Origin: Harmothoe impar
Taxonomy: Eukaryota; Annelida; Polychaeta; Phyllodocida; Polynoidae
Assembly: GCA_947462335.1 (NCBI GenBank)
Contig: OX381721.1
Span: 11,359,910-11,423,909, forward strand
Direction: 5' to 3'
DNA length: 64,000 nt
Made by a program: the position numbers and the translations under genes. The notes beneath the pieces were generated by a model. The model saw only the letters and a program-made list of their open reading frames with translations. It was not told where the DNA came from and did not search any database. Below, piece after piece: positions 37,801-52,800 of the stretch. How positions within the stretch are numbered: the first letter of the stretch is position 1; each line of letters begins with the position of its first letter.

Positions 37801-40800
37801 AATTTAGAATATCAATTTATATCTTTAATTAATATAATTACATAATACACACAACTAGAACAACAAAAACCTTTTGTTTAATGGCTTTTATTTACCATGT
37901 TGAATTATATTGATCACAACATTTCGGCTGTAGTTAGCCTTCATCAGGTAATATTTCTAAATGCTCTGGCTGTGATAATACATGTGACAGATACATGCGT
38001 GAGATACAGAAACGTGTGCTAGGGCATTATGGCACATACAAAAAACTATGTTGGGGCACTGTGTGGACACACAGAACATATGATATGGCACTGTGGCAGT
38101 GTGGGACATACAGAAACCCATGCTGGGGCACTGTTGGACATAGCGAAACTAAGCTAGGGCAAATGGGCATACAGATGATGGGGGTTCTGTGGGAGGGTAT
38201 TATACTGTGACACAATGTTATGAATAGAGAATGACACGATTTACCTATGTTTGGAGCTCTTGACCTGTCACCATTAGCTGGGGTTAACATGATGTCCTTC
38301 ATGGCGTAGATTCCCCCCGAGGTGTTAGTGTCTTCGTTCAACCATTTGATCAGCTGTATAGCATTCAGCACATCAGTTGGGTTGTCGTAGGTGTTCAGGT
38401 GAAATTGGATTCGTGCCTGGCTGCCATACGTCACCACTCCAATCTAGAACCAGACTATGCAAGTCAACCATTAATCATATAAATAATGTCATAATAAATA
38501 CGCACAGAAAAGGTGTCAATTCTGTCTTTCAGGTGGCTCTGGTAAAAATGGAGTGTCAAACAGCTATTGAACTTTGGTTGATTCTGATAGTAGAGGGTCA
38601 ACTCAAGTTGACCCTTCATATAAGCATAGTCATTAGCAGGTTGACTCTCTATTTCACCAGAGCCACACGGGAGACACAGTTGACACGTTTACTTCTCTTT
38701 GTGTACATGAATACACAACACTCACTTGTAGCATATCTACCACATACTGCTCTTTACCAGTGTATGTAGTGATCACTTACCTGGGTGTGTAAAGGGGACA
38801 CTTCAACATTGGCCACCACCCCTTGTACAAACTGTAGCATAACGTCCCAGTGGTCAGCTCCAATAGAACCCGAGCTGTCCATCACAAAGATGACGTCGGC
38901 AAGACTGCAGTCTGCTCCAGGAGACAAGCACAGAGGGATGACATACAATGATGCAGAAAGTTATAAATATCAACAGACACAGATATATAGAGTAGAATGT
39001 ATCCGATAAAAATTGACATGGCGACACGGACATCGTGTACCAAGACAGTCACACATCATGGTGGTCAAATGGAATATTTCTATGCTCTGCTATTAGCATT
39101 AGGGTAATTTCATTTCAATTGAGGAGTTTTTTTGTGACTAAACATTAGGGCTATAAACCATTCGCTGATTTTGATGCATTATCAGCCGATACATTCACAA
39201 AATAATACTACAAAGTACTATGCCTGTTTGTTGAGGGGCTATCGGCGGATAATGCATCAAAATTGGCTCATGGGTTATGGCTCAAATTGAGGATTATGCC
39301 TGATAAATGTCACAACATAGACAAGTATAGTGTCTCTACATGGGTACCGACAATTTTGACCATGTCGCCTTGTCGATTTTAGCAAAACAGCCGTGTCGTC
39401 GTGTCGATTTTAATGTGTGTAGAATATACTGGGGCCTTATAAGAATACCTGTGTCCGTTGATTTTTAAAACGGCTGTGTCGCACGTGTCGATTTTTAAAA
39501 CGGCTGTGTTGCTGTGTCGCACGTGTCGATTGATACCCATGTAGAGGCACAGTATACATTAAGTAGAAGATGTAGATTGAGAAGGTAATCTGTTACCTTT
39601 GCCTCCAACTGTTGGTATTGGCGGCGCCGTAGTCACTGAAAGACAGAAAATGGCAATGAAACACCATGCCATGGGAGTATCAAAGTTTTATTGAACACTC
39701 ACCTTGAGTTTTGAACACTCAAGTTTTTCCATGAACAAACAAAAGATGGCTGAAAAGCACAATGATAGTCAGTTCAAAAGTTCATAATCAGTCCACGAAG
39801 TATCTGAAGTGAAAAATTGCAAAATAGTCTCAAAATACTATGGGTTTGTGACAACCTTGCAACCTTCAAGCAAAAATGAGAGATAGTCTCAAAACACATG
39901 CCAGTCTAAATTGTCTCAAAATTTTGAGACTCTCTTGCAACCCTCACGATAGATCTCATCTCTCAAGCATCGGGCTAGTTAGTATAGAAACAGCCAGATA
40001 GTCTCATAAGATTTATTACAGATATTTTCAAAACTTGTAGCCCTACAACGAACATGGTAGGAATGTGGGTGGCTTACAGTATCTTTGGACTGGTCTCCGT
40101 TTATCCAGCCCCGTATCTATAGCTACTGGGTATCTCTATACCCTGAGTGGGTATCCTCATACCTGGCTTGCCAGTTATTAGGTGTCTCTATACTTCCTAT
40201 AGAAGCTGAATAAGAGATGTTAGTCCATTACTAGTATTGATAGTACTAGTATCCCTGCATCATGTTTGATAGTTGTTCAGTATTAAAGGAAGGTTATCAC
40301 TATAACCCTCTTGGTGCCTGTAAGTAGCGGTTGCTGCCTATTACGAATTATCACTATAACTCTGTTTAGTTATTATTGTTAGCCCTCATAAGTAAGGTCT
40401 CAAGCCAGTTATGCCCTATGCGTCTCCTGAATGTAATAGCCAGTAAGTCACCCTTGAATAGAACTATTTATCATTCACAACCACAAAGCATGTGTTTTGT
40501 CTTCTCTGCTGCGTTATTTTATCGTACGCCAATACATCCATATCCCTGTTACAAATATTATAGCCTCAGGCATGACAGATGGTGTCAAATTTCTCAGGAT
40601 TTTGAGACTCGTGAGAGTATCTAGCATGATGGTTGCGAGATACTAACAAAACTATAGTATTTTGAAACTATCTCGCAATTATGTTGAGACTATCTAGCCT
40701 AACGGTAATACCTCAAAAACAGCAGATGAGATGACAATACAATAAAATGATTAGTTGAGATGAGTCATGCTGCGGAAATGATCATCTGGTTTATCCAAGT

Positions 40801-43800
40801 CAGACAATTAGGCCAGCATCAATCCTGTAAACTTAATGATGGTTTATCGGTCCATTTTTCTCCAGATATCCATGAGAAAATTAATAATCTCAAATTACTT
40901 TCTACACAGATATAAACGTGTGCAGATGTGTATAGAAAGAGGAACTACTCACTGGCTGTCCTGCAGAGGTCTGAGGCAACATTCACGATAGACTGTTCTA
41001 TCCTTTTCAGTGCTGAGAATCCAGCTACCTCATACTTGTATGCACTCGAGGTGGCTATTCCTACCAGCTCAGCCTCCACGATACCAGCACCAATGCCTGT
41101 ATGGGTGGGTAGAACAAGGGCATCAGTCATCATTGCACCATTGGATGGTGTAATAATGGAGAAAATACAGAATTATTATAATTAAGTATTTAAAATGTAT
41201 ATTTTGTATAAACATTGCATTTAGCAGTGGTTGCCGGCAGGAGGCACTTAATTGAATGGTAGGGTTTCAATGTGGACGCATGATGCATGTAATGATTTCA
41301 GATTGAGTTGTTCACCAATGGCAAAGAGAGTGATCCCGTCATCATGTGCATCCTTGGCGTAGGGGATCGTATTTGCAGGGTCTACGTTTGAGGCACCATC
41401 TGCAAAAGACACATTACAGTTATTTAACTGTCTAGAAATGGTTTCATTGTAAGTCTGAAGCATCTTCTTCTTTTTCTTTTTGGTGAATAAAATAAAGATA
41501 TGTACCGCTCCACCAAAGGAAATATTACGAGGATTGTCATGTTTATTCCCCTGCGCATTTGGAACTTTTCCTTTTTGTTAACAATATTTTGCAACCTATT
41601 TCATCAATTAGATTAGTCCAGTGTCATTAGATGCAGTCTAATATAACACATCAGTATGAAGTTATCAAAGGCTGCCCAGTGCCTTCTATCGGAAGCTAAC
41701 CTGTATTTAAGTTGAATTAAATTTTTTTTCTCTCTTTTATTGTACGGTACATAGACTTGCATGGTGCTTTATGCTCGAACAATTCCTCAGGGCTCATGTT
41801 GTACATAATCATTCCAGGATTATGAATAATTATGTACAACATGAACCTCATTGCAAAGTTGTATTTCAATAAAAATTTTACCTGTTATGACAATACCGAT
41901 GTTGGGTGCGTCAGGACGATCTCCGTTCGCAGCAGTAAACATGATCTCCCTCATAAACCACATGCCTCCAGATGTATTGGTCCGTGAATCCATCCACTGG
42001 GTCTGGTGTGTGAAGACATCTTTTTATTAGAATTTAACATGAGCATTATCAAAGATAATGGATGTAATTCCTTTGTTAAAAGGCCCCCATTGACACCTTG
42101 AGTAAAAGCTTGAGATGGCATCATAGAAAATCATTTACGTTCTAGATATGGAACATCAGCACCAAAGATGTTATCATTTTAAGAAGGTAATCACCAAGGG
42201 TGACACACAAGTATCCTTATCCTTATTGACAGTGACAGATTTTATTCTGTCATCCATATCAAATTGAATACTATTTACAGACGAAGTTATTTACATTTTG
42301 TTATCGTTAACGTAGCGTGTATATGAACCCATGATATGATCACGTGACTTGTTCTCAATCATTCAAATATACATTGCAGTGCATTATAAATCCACATTTT
42401 TGCCAGGAAGCAGCCTAGCGGTACAATATAACAGATTGACTTCATGAAACTGTAGTAAAGCTAGATTCCAGGTACAATACTCACAGGCATCTGCTTCAGG
42501 AAGCAGTGACTGGACATAAAAGTTGAATATTACCATCAATGTGCAGTCAAGGGAAAAAGGCCCTCCAAGGCAAAAGTCTATTTTAGATTGAGGTCATCAG
42601 CTTCCCCATGATTTATTGGATTAGTACCATTTCTAGTTTTTTGAGAACTGGCTCTTTGAATAAAGAATGAAGATGAGTACATAAATGCATCAAGCCATCC
42701 TGTGTGTTGTGTTAACTGTAAATCATCCCACCCTATGCAGATCCCTACCTTTCCTACGGCGGCCAATAGGTCCGACTGCTCTGTATGTGCATTTAAGTGG
42801 AACTCCAGACGGGCACTGTTACCTAGAACAGGGAATATTTCGAGTAAGTATAATGCCTATATTGAAATTCATAATAATAACTATATGTAGAAATCTGGTG
42901 ATGCATACTTAACCCTTCCCCTGCCGATACTGCATATATGCAGTACCACTGTAAAACCGATACTGCATATATGCAGTACTGTATTTTAGTACCCAAAAAC
43001 CGATACTGCATATATGCAGTACCAGGGCACTATATTCATCTGCAATGTCCCCGGTGGTTGGGAACAATTTTTCAAAAGTAAAGCGGCAGGGAAAGGGTTA
43101 AGAATACTATCTATTCATTGACACATTAGTTCCATGGTGCGTTCAGATCTTTGTTTAATAGATTAATCATTACGAAGTGGAAATGAGGAACATAGAGAAA
43201 AGGTTAATGATACTATTAATAAGTTAATAATGTGATTGCTTACACAATATACTTTTTCAATGGTGTTGTTTATACTCAGTCTAAGAGGCTACAGTTAATG
43301 CAAAATAGGTGCCTACGTGTTAGCCTAAATGTGCAGAGGTGCTATCATATATATCTGTGATTTACAAAAAGAAATGAATATTGATTATTTAGGAATTCAC
43401 TATGACATGCAATTGTTACTCTTGGTTCATAAATACTAACCTGCTGAATTATGGATAGAGTTCCAAAAACCAGATGTGGGGGATAAGCAGATCCACAAAT
43501 ACTGGGCTACTGGAATACCCTCCAGCTAGAACACTGGGCTATAGAAAAAGCCCTCTTTATAGAGGTATAACATTATGGAACTCGTTAAATAAGACTTGTC
43601 GTTTAACCACAGACCGAAGTACTTACTAAAACTACTGTGGTCAAGGCATTCCTAGCCAGACAGCAAAACTCGCTATATATCTCTATCTCTTGCTCTGTAC
43701 CACTGTTTAATTTGTTACATTAATAATAACAATATCCTGTAATGCCTACATCGCTAATAATGCTCGGATTGATGTCTCATATACTTGTACAAATCTGTCA

Positions 43801-46800
43801 CCTGTATGTGACATTTATCTATATTATGTGATCTGACTACACTCTGTGGCTTATATTATATTATATTGAAACCATTTGTATATCACTTATTAGTATAACT
43901 TGGTTGCGAGTCATTTGCCATCATAACACTTGTTGCATATACTTGGAGGACAAACATGTCCATTGAATTGTATCGTATTTTTGAAAATCACCCTGTGAGT
44001 AAAATACGTTTTAAACTCAAAAATACTGAATTAGCACGAAAACTGATCTGGCCGAGATCATCTATCCACAAACAGGGATGGCCTATCCAATTTCTTCCTT
44101 TGGTTGAAGGATATTTGATACAAGATTACTAATGAAAAAATACATGAGTGGTCTGGCCGAGAGGCACGAACAGTGTGAATAAAGAAATATATGACCAAAA
44201 GCTGGATAGTCTAAGGTGTAAGGGGGGATAGGCACTGCCAAGCCAAAGGCCGAAGTGTTTGAGGGAAAAAAACAGTCAGACAAAGACATCCATGCATGAT
44301 CAAGCCAAAGGCTGGATTGTAAAGATATGAATGTATAATATTTGCGTGTTTTTTGACCCACCATAGCTGACGACGCCGATCCGTGCATCCCTTGGTCCTA
44401 CCCTGAACAGAGCTGCTATGTCCTGCACAAAGCTGACGAGCTGAGCCCAGTTAGCGTCACCAATAGAGCCACTGGAATCCATCACGAATATAATGTCTGC
44501 ATAGTGGCATGCATCTGGAGACAGAATGATATTTAAGAAATGCTATAGAGATTGTGTATATTAAACTATATGCCTTGTAACTGTCCAACAAAGAGAGGAT
44601 ACCCAGCTAACAAGAAACGTCAAAATAACGTTCTAAAACTTTATATAACGTTATGCCATAGTAAGGGGCCTTAGAGAAACTTTATATAACGTTATAAAAT
44701 GTTGTCAAACATTTTTTGTTTACTGGGAAGGATTATGGCAAAAGCAATGTTAAAGTGGGAATTCAGCTATCTAAAAGGAATTTGTCAGATTATGGTATGT
44801 CTATGGAAATCCTCATGTAGATGATCCCCTATTTTTCTCATATATTTCACTTACCTGGGTCGATGGTGATGATAGGGTAGGGGGTTGTAACTGGGGCGGT
44901 TGTCGGTGCAGCAGTCGTTGCAGCTGTAAGAAATAACTAAACAGTGTAAGAAGCCCTAGTTCTTCATCGCCCTCTTAACCCTTAAATAAGGGCATGATAC
45001 ATCATGTTTGTTTTTTGCTTTTTTAATCTAACCTCAGACAGGTTTGTCAGTGCTGTGCTAGTGCTACTTGCTGAACCTTTAGAGCCCTGGTAGGTAACAA
45101 TCCTAACCTTGATTAACCTTCAATAACAACATGTTCCACTACTAACTCGAGATGTACAATTAGAAAATACCTGAAATATATTATACTGCATGTACTCAAT
45201 GAATATAGTAAAGCATTAATTTTACCAGTAATGGATGGTCTAAAATTTCAAAGCTGGGAGTTGCTTGCTTGGTGGGAGTATATGTAGCAGTAATGACCAA
45301 GTTCACTGGGTCCAATGTGCCTAACACTTATACATGGATATAATGGATTGCATTCAGTATAGCTTCCTGTTGGGATATATGATTATATATGATTGCTGGG
45401 GAGTATAAATATATGTGTGTGATTTTATGTGTAAGTAGCAAAAATAGCTAGTTATACAGGTTAAATAAAGAAAATCAACCGTGCTCTTTAGCCTCAGAAA
45501 CCCGCCCACCGCCAAATACAGCTCATCGGAGCATGATTCGGCACCACACTTACTGAAATTATAATTGTCATAGAAGTCAGCAAAGAACTGAGTCTTGAGA
45601 TATTGGCTCCAGAAGTACATGTCATCCATGTAAAACTCAGCATACATGCTCTGGCCATCATTGGGCCTGCCTACAGCCATGTTATTGTAGTGGGAGACCT
45701 GGATGAGGGGGATGGAGGTGGGGGTGGCACTCTGACCCACCTGCACGCCATTCACATAGAACCAGAGGCCGGTGTTGATATTCCATGAGAAGGAGACTTG
45801 GTACCAGGTACTGGCAATCACTGGCACTGACACTGGACCCCACATGAAACTTCTGGTGGCCACCAGAATAAACAGCATCCCACCTTCCACATAGATAGCA
45901 ATCCCTTGAGATCCACCATCCTGGGAGCCACTCAAAAGGACATAGCTGCGCTCAATAGCAGTGGCTTGTCCAGTGCCGAACCAGATCCAGAAACTGTAAG
46001 TCGCCCCCTAAGGACACAGGTCAAGGTTGCCAAAGCATCTACCAGTGGTATCTCCAAGCTCAAGCAATTGTGAGAGGCCATTGTAATAGATGGCATTGTC
46101 GCTGACACCCTGCGCGTAGATGACTGGGGCACTACCAGCCAGTCACTGTTCCGGTGAGGCCATTGGTGAACATGTAAGAGTCCATGTTGAATATCAACAT
46201 GATGAGGGGCAGAGGAGTAGTGCTGACCACAGCACTAGGTGTTTTCCGGACTGGAAGGGCCAAGGAAAGCAAAGCAGAGTTGTAGCAAGCCAGCAGTTAC
46301 TGTATACAACCAAGCAATTAGAGATGGTGATTTTTCCAGGGAGATTTTTTCCAGGAACAGGTTGTTTTTCACTTGTTTTACATATGTGTGCAGGCAAGCA
46401 GAAAGGGTAATCCGAGGGGAAATTAAAAATTGAAATAATTAATGCCTTTTCAGGACAACCTCAGGGCTACATACTGATTTGTTGGCATGATGAATTAACA
46501 CAGTATTGGTGAAAAATTTGACAGCGGTGCAGTCTTGTATTCTGCTTACAGACATAGTGCATCAAAGCAGATTGCTGTCCATACAGGGTCAATTACCAGT
46601 ACTAGAATGCTGTATTTCCGTAGATTGCTGATTGTCACGAAACTGCTTTTTTCATTTGATTTTTTTTTGCTGCCTATATATCTTATAATATGATAGATAC
46701 ATTATTGTTTTCATGTATTCTGACCGGGCTGGACTAGAGCCTGAAAGGGTACCCAGGTTTTGCCCATCTATTAGTAGAAATAACGGAGCTACAGATCTAA

Positions 46801-49800
46801 ATGTATCCTAAATTAGGATTTTTCCACCTGAAAACGATGATGACCCATTCTACAACCTCATGCATTATCAGAATAATATAACTATATATTGTTATATTTT
46901 CTTTATTCCACTTTACCAATGCAGTATGGCATATTTTAGTATCGAATATGCATATATCGGCAGGTTTGTATGGGACTGAATGCACTATAGAACTTTTTTT
47001 GGGTTCACGCCTAACACCTTAAAGGATGCCCCCCCCCCCCCCATCGCTGACATTAATATAGTTAGGGGGTATTTAAATATACCATGGTAAGGCTTAACAT
47101 GTACCTACATTTATATGAAAAGGAAATGAGTGAGGATTAATTACAGTATCCTCCACAGGTCATTGAGTAGGTTTGGGTACTTTTATTAAGGTTCACGCCT
47201 AGCGCCCTACCTGCACACCAATGGTTTGCTGGTATCAATAGATATACTATTTAGCCCTCTTTACTCTGCCAAAAATACCTGTATATAATATTCACTTCAT
47301 GGGTCAATTGCATTAGTCTACCATATCCATGGCAAAATATGTGCACTCATACATCCACTGGGTTCACACCTAATGCCCGGGTTCACGCTTAACGCCCCCA
47401 CTAATACCTTTCCTTCTGTACAAGACAAAAGGGTATCCAGTCGCCCTGAATCAATCTGTAAGGAACAAAGTATGTACCACGCTTCTTCCCATTACACATC
47501 TAAGGTTAAATACAACAAACAATGTTTTACTTATGATCGAATGACATTTTTTGCCTCAAAAATCAAACATTTCCTCAGGTAAAACCAAAATATACAAAAA
47601 TGTCAACCTAACTCATGCTATAACCACTCATAGAAGGAATAAGAGATACAATAGGAACTTACATGCATCAGTTAAGAACCCTTGAAACTTGATGGAATAG
47701 TGTACAGCTGGTGTAGAGGCAGCATATCCCATCTCAATCCTGTCCTATATTGACGTGGGTTCACACCAAACGCCCTCCCTAATAGCCTTATGTATGGTAC
47801 AAAACAGGATCCAACCACTTTCAATCAATTTGTGAGGAATCTACCATGTATTCTGCCAATTTTTGTAGCATATATCTAAGATTAAATGACAAAAATAATG
47901 TATTGTAACGGGTTGACTATAAAGTCTAACTGTTATTGTTGTATATCTATTGTATGTTGTATGATGTAAGACAACACGGTTCTATTGTGTTTAATAACTG
48001 TTTTATTCATCTAACTAGTGTCGTCGGTTCGTTACATATACCGACTCCTCTAGTTCGGTTATCTATACGGTAGTGTACCGGTACCACCTTCGGTTACCGT
48101 CGGTAGTTGTTACATAATCATTTTTACATAACTAAACCTAACAGGTGGCGCTGCTAGTACGATCACGTGGCTACGCAGCGCTGTATATAAGACGGCTGCT
48201 TCCCCATTGGAAGTCAGTCAGGTTTGGGACTGTCGTGACATGACCACCCTGTGCTCACGGGCTTAACTCTATGCTATAGGGTTGCCCACTGTATTATATA
48301 TCTGTTCTGATCTCGTATATCCGCTGGTTATACTTGTACTATAATACCCAAGAGTTACCTTTACAATAAAGTCGCCGTATATTAAAGTCTAATTTACCTT
48401 GTCTGGTTTTTGTACTCAAGTGTTACATACGTAGTAAGAGACCAACTACATTGGTGCCGTGACCACTTGACGAACCGACCATTGATAGGGTATTAAATAG
48501 ACTTACAGTATATGGATTACCTATACGATTTTGTCAGCTCGTTCAGCGGCAGGACTAAAACCCCTGCTGAGGAACGTGAGGAAGCCGTACAGAATGTACG
48601 CTTCTTCACAGGCAAATCCAATAGGCGGGAGGGCCGGGCAGTCTTGCAGGTGCCCGGGGACGACCTCTCCCAAGAAGCAATAGGTGATCCTATTGTGGAA
48701 GCCTTTACCAAAGGAGAGGATGGGGAGCAATCTCCAATCCCGGGACCCTTTGATATAAGCTCCAGGAGATCGTTGGACTCCCTTTCCACGAATCTTTTCT
48801 GTCCTGAGGGTCAGAAAATACCGGGTAGAGAGCCTAAAACTCTCGGCCCAGCTGCCTTCGGTTCTACACCGACGGTAGCAGATCCTTCATTGGATCCAGA
48901 CACGTCGGTTTTCACTGATGGTGCCACTCCTACACCGAACGGTATGGGGGGTGGCGGGCTATCAAAGAAAACTAACGTGGCAACAGAAGCTCCTGGTAAG
49001 GGGTACCCGGCAGCAGTAGATGAGCCATCCAGTTTACCACTGGATGGGGACCTACTAGCGGCCATGGGGATCCCCACCAAGAAAACTGAGTTGCATGAGC
49101 TCGCTGAAGCCCGGAGGGAACTTGCTTCCATCAATCAAACTAGGAAGTTATTCCTAAGGGAGGTTGATGAGAAGAAAAAGTTCCTACTGGAACTCCAGAA
49201 CGAGATGGCTTCCCACAAGGTGGAGGTTGACAAACTTTTGCACCAGAGGGTGTCCGGCGAATGTGAGGTTGCAAGCTTAACTTCCTTGGGAAAGGATTTG
49301 AGCACGCAGCTCCACTTAGCCAGACAGGACCTCGCAAGCTTAAGGCAAGTCAATCAGGACCTGAAGACGAAGTCGGAGAAAGTACCACCACCTTCCACGG
49401 TGGTACCTCCAGTCATACCCGTACCCAGTGTATACACGACAGGGACACCTTCAAGTGTCCCGCCGCTAGTACACACCACGGTAACAGGTATGACACCTCA
49501 GATGGGGGCTAGCTATCTACAGACTCCGGTCTGTGGTGGCGCCTTTGGAGGCACGGCAACACCTCCAGGGTACACCCACCCATCTACTGGTTCAACGATG
49601 TTGAACCAACAGCAGACCATGGTCTCAGTTCCAGTACCGAAACCCAGAGCTAGACAGGGCTTAACTCCTGTCCAGCGGGCTAAGTACGACCGGAACCCGG
49701 CTATTGAGAAGCTGGGGACAGACATCGTCCCGCGGGACATCGATGAACTGGATGAACGGTATGCTCCTTTCAACTTTGGGGAGATCAAACATCCGGATGC

Positions 49801-52800
49801 AGCCCGTCAAAAGGCCATCGATATTCCGCCTTTCACAGGGTCGCCACCCTGGAGAAAGTACAAAGTTCGGTTCAAGGCTATTGTGGAGAGCAATCGCTGG
49901 AACAATCAGCAAGCGCTGGTTGCTCTGAAGCAAGCACTCTGCAACGGACCAGGTGAACCAGCCCTTTTGGCATTCGAGAGAGTGAAGATCAAGACATTGA
50001 GCTCACTTGAAGAAACAGCTGAATGGGCGATTGGGAAGATTGGTGAGCATGACCCAAGGACTCAGCTGCTCAAACGTGTCCAACGCAAGGACGAGCATCT
50101 GAGATCCTACGGATTTGCTCTACAAGAACTGATATCCGAGTGTTATCAGGGATGTAGACCTGACACCCCCACTGTCATCCAGGAGTTAACCTCCAGGTTT
50201 GTCAATGGAGTCAGGGACACCAATCTCCAGGCATATCTGCGGGAGAAATGGCAGCCGGACTTATCTCTAGCTGACCTTTTTGACCATGCTGATGTGTATG
50301 ACACCAAACAGGCTGTTTTTCCTAGTGGAGGAGTGTCGGCAGCTCCATCTGTAGCCCCGAAAGGAGCTCAGGTGGTAGAGGCCGCCACAAAACCACCTAA
50401 GAAAAAACAGCCCGCCTCTGAGGAGGTGGCGGCAGTAATGCCTGACAGGGACATGGAGAAGATGATTGAGGGTTTGTTGCGGAAGCACTTGGAAAAGAGC
50501 TCTGCGTCCACTTCTGATTCTGGATCTGGAAAGAGAAGGAAAAAGAAGAAAAAGGACACGAAACCTCAGCCATGTAGACGCTGTCAGAAGATGGGTCATT
50601 GGGCTAGCGAATGCAAAGCCCCTGCACCCATCGCTGCTAAAACCGAAAAGGAGACGGAAAACTGAATGGGGCCCATCCTCTTGGCAAGGATGGCGCCCCC
50701 ACAGTTAGCCATGCCTGTAAGGGATTAGTAGACGGTGTTAACTCTTCCATGAACCAAGGCCGCGCAGAGGCAGAAGGGTCTGTACAACCTGTAAGCGTCT
50801 GGCAAGGCGGGGCTGGCAAGGACGAACGGAATCCGGAGGATTCTGTAGTCGCTGGCTTAGAGGAGTCTTGGTTAGAATCAATTGCCCAGAGCAGTGTGAT
50901 TCAAGACTCCCCGAGCGACCCATGTTGGGATTATCTCCTGACAAAAGGGGTTGCTATGGATGGAGGGGGAAGCCCGATGCTGACCTCTGAGTGTGTCCCT
51001 TTACGGGGACAGCGCTGGTACCTGAGTCTGGTTATTTCCGGGACGCGTGGTGAATTTTTGGTCGACACGGGTGCATCTCACACCTTGGTCGACCGTAAAT
51101 TCATGGCCCGTCTTTGCAACCAGCCCGAAGCTCCGCTACTAGGAGTAAAGGCTCGGACTGCTACGGGAGATAGTATGCAGACTTATGGCAGAACTGTAAA
51201 ACCTATGTTGGTTGATGGCAAGACATACTGGATATGTCCAACCATCACCGACATCACTGATGATGGCATACTGGGGATGGACTTTGCTGCTCTTTACGGG
51301 GTAACAATGAACACCGCAACGGGCCGACTTCAGATTAAACATCCTTATAAACAATCTGTACAGTGCGTTTTAAGGAATGGTTCTTCTGTGGCGTCAGTGG
51401 CACAAGACACAAAGTTGGCAGCAGGACATGTATCTGATGTCCTAGTCAGCTGCGTGGGAGTGCAGGCCAAACGGCCGGGAATGTTTGAACCAGAAGATCA
51501 AAAGCTCTCTGAGTTAGGTCTTGCTGGCTATCATACTTACCTGGCCAACGCTCGTTGGGGGGTGATACCGATTTGTAACTCGAGTAGTAGAGAAATCACT
51601 CTACGAAAGGGGACGCCTATTGGTAACACCACGCGAGCATATGGGGTAGACTCACTAACTACGGACTTTGTGGAAGTAGGTGTGGTGGCGGGAGACTCTT
51701 CCCACGAAGAGGCTCTAGCTAAATCCAACCTACCGAAACATTTAAGGTCCCTGTTGTGTGAGTCCCACCTCACAACCCTAGAGAGCGAAATGGTGGCAAA
51801 TGAGCTGTCGGAGTTATCTGACGCCTTTGCACAACCAGGAGATCCTCTAGGGCGTACCAATACGGTACAACACCGGGTTGACACTGGGGACGCGCTTCCC
51901 AGTAGAATCCCCTACCGTCGGTTACCCATGGCTAAAAAAAGTGCTATGGAGGCTGAGGTAGAAAAGATGTTGGATGAAGATGTGATTCAACCTAGTGAGA
52001 GTCCATGGTCAAGTCCTGTGGTGATGGTCACCAAGAAGGATGGTTCCTGTCGATTTTGCATCGACTATAGGAAGTTGAACGGACTCACTAGGAAGAATGC
52101 ATATCCTCTACCTCGGATAGATGAATGTGTGGAATCTCTGGGTGGGGCAAAATGGTTCTGTACACTAGATTTACAATCTGGTTATTGGCAGATCGGCATG
52201 GACCCCCGGGACCGAGAAAAAACCGCATTTTCTACCCATATGGGACTATTTGAGTTCAACGTCATGCCATTCGGGCTATGCAATGCCCCGGCAACCTTCG
52301 AGGCAATGATGGAAACCATGTTACGGGGTTTACTTTGGAAAAAGTGCCTAGTATACTTGGACGACATCATCGTCTTCGGTGGTTCTGTGGAGGAAACTCT
52401 ACAGAACCTCCAAGCTGTGCTGAAACGCATCTTATCATATGGTCTGAAATTGAAACCTTCAAAGTGCAAGCTTTTTAGGAAGTCAGTTGAATACCTAGGT
52501 AGAATTGTTTCTGAACATGGCATCATGGCTGATCCTCATAAGATCGAAGTGGTACAGAACTGGCCTCGTCCGATGGACACGAAGGAGATACGCTCTTTCA
52601 TCGGGTTTTGTTCATACTACAGAGATTTTATACCTGGATTCTCGAGAGTCGCAGCTCCCTTACAAGAGCTGATGATTGGAGAGAAGAAGGCTAAGGCTAA
52701 AATAGTCTGGTCTCCAGCCGCAGAACAGTCTTTCAGTGAGTTAAAGAGACTCTTCTTAGAAACACCTGTTTTGCACTACCCTGCACCTGTTGGTAAGTTC

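Noticed and set aside
45990..46030. A GT...AG segment of about 35 nt flanking the TAG in LamG-like 2, which would remove the stop if it were an intron
   Set aside because: 35 nt is too short for a normal intron, and it encodes the CFGN...CP motif conserved in LamG-like 1, so it is coding.
48141..48156. AGGTGGCGC word in the LTRs as an insulator (CTCF-type) site
   Set aside because: Only a partial core match; too short to support without binding data.
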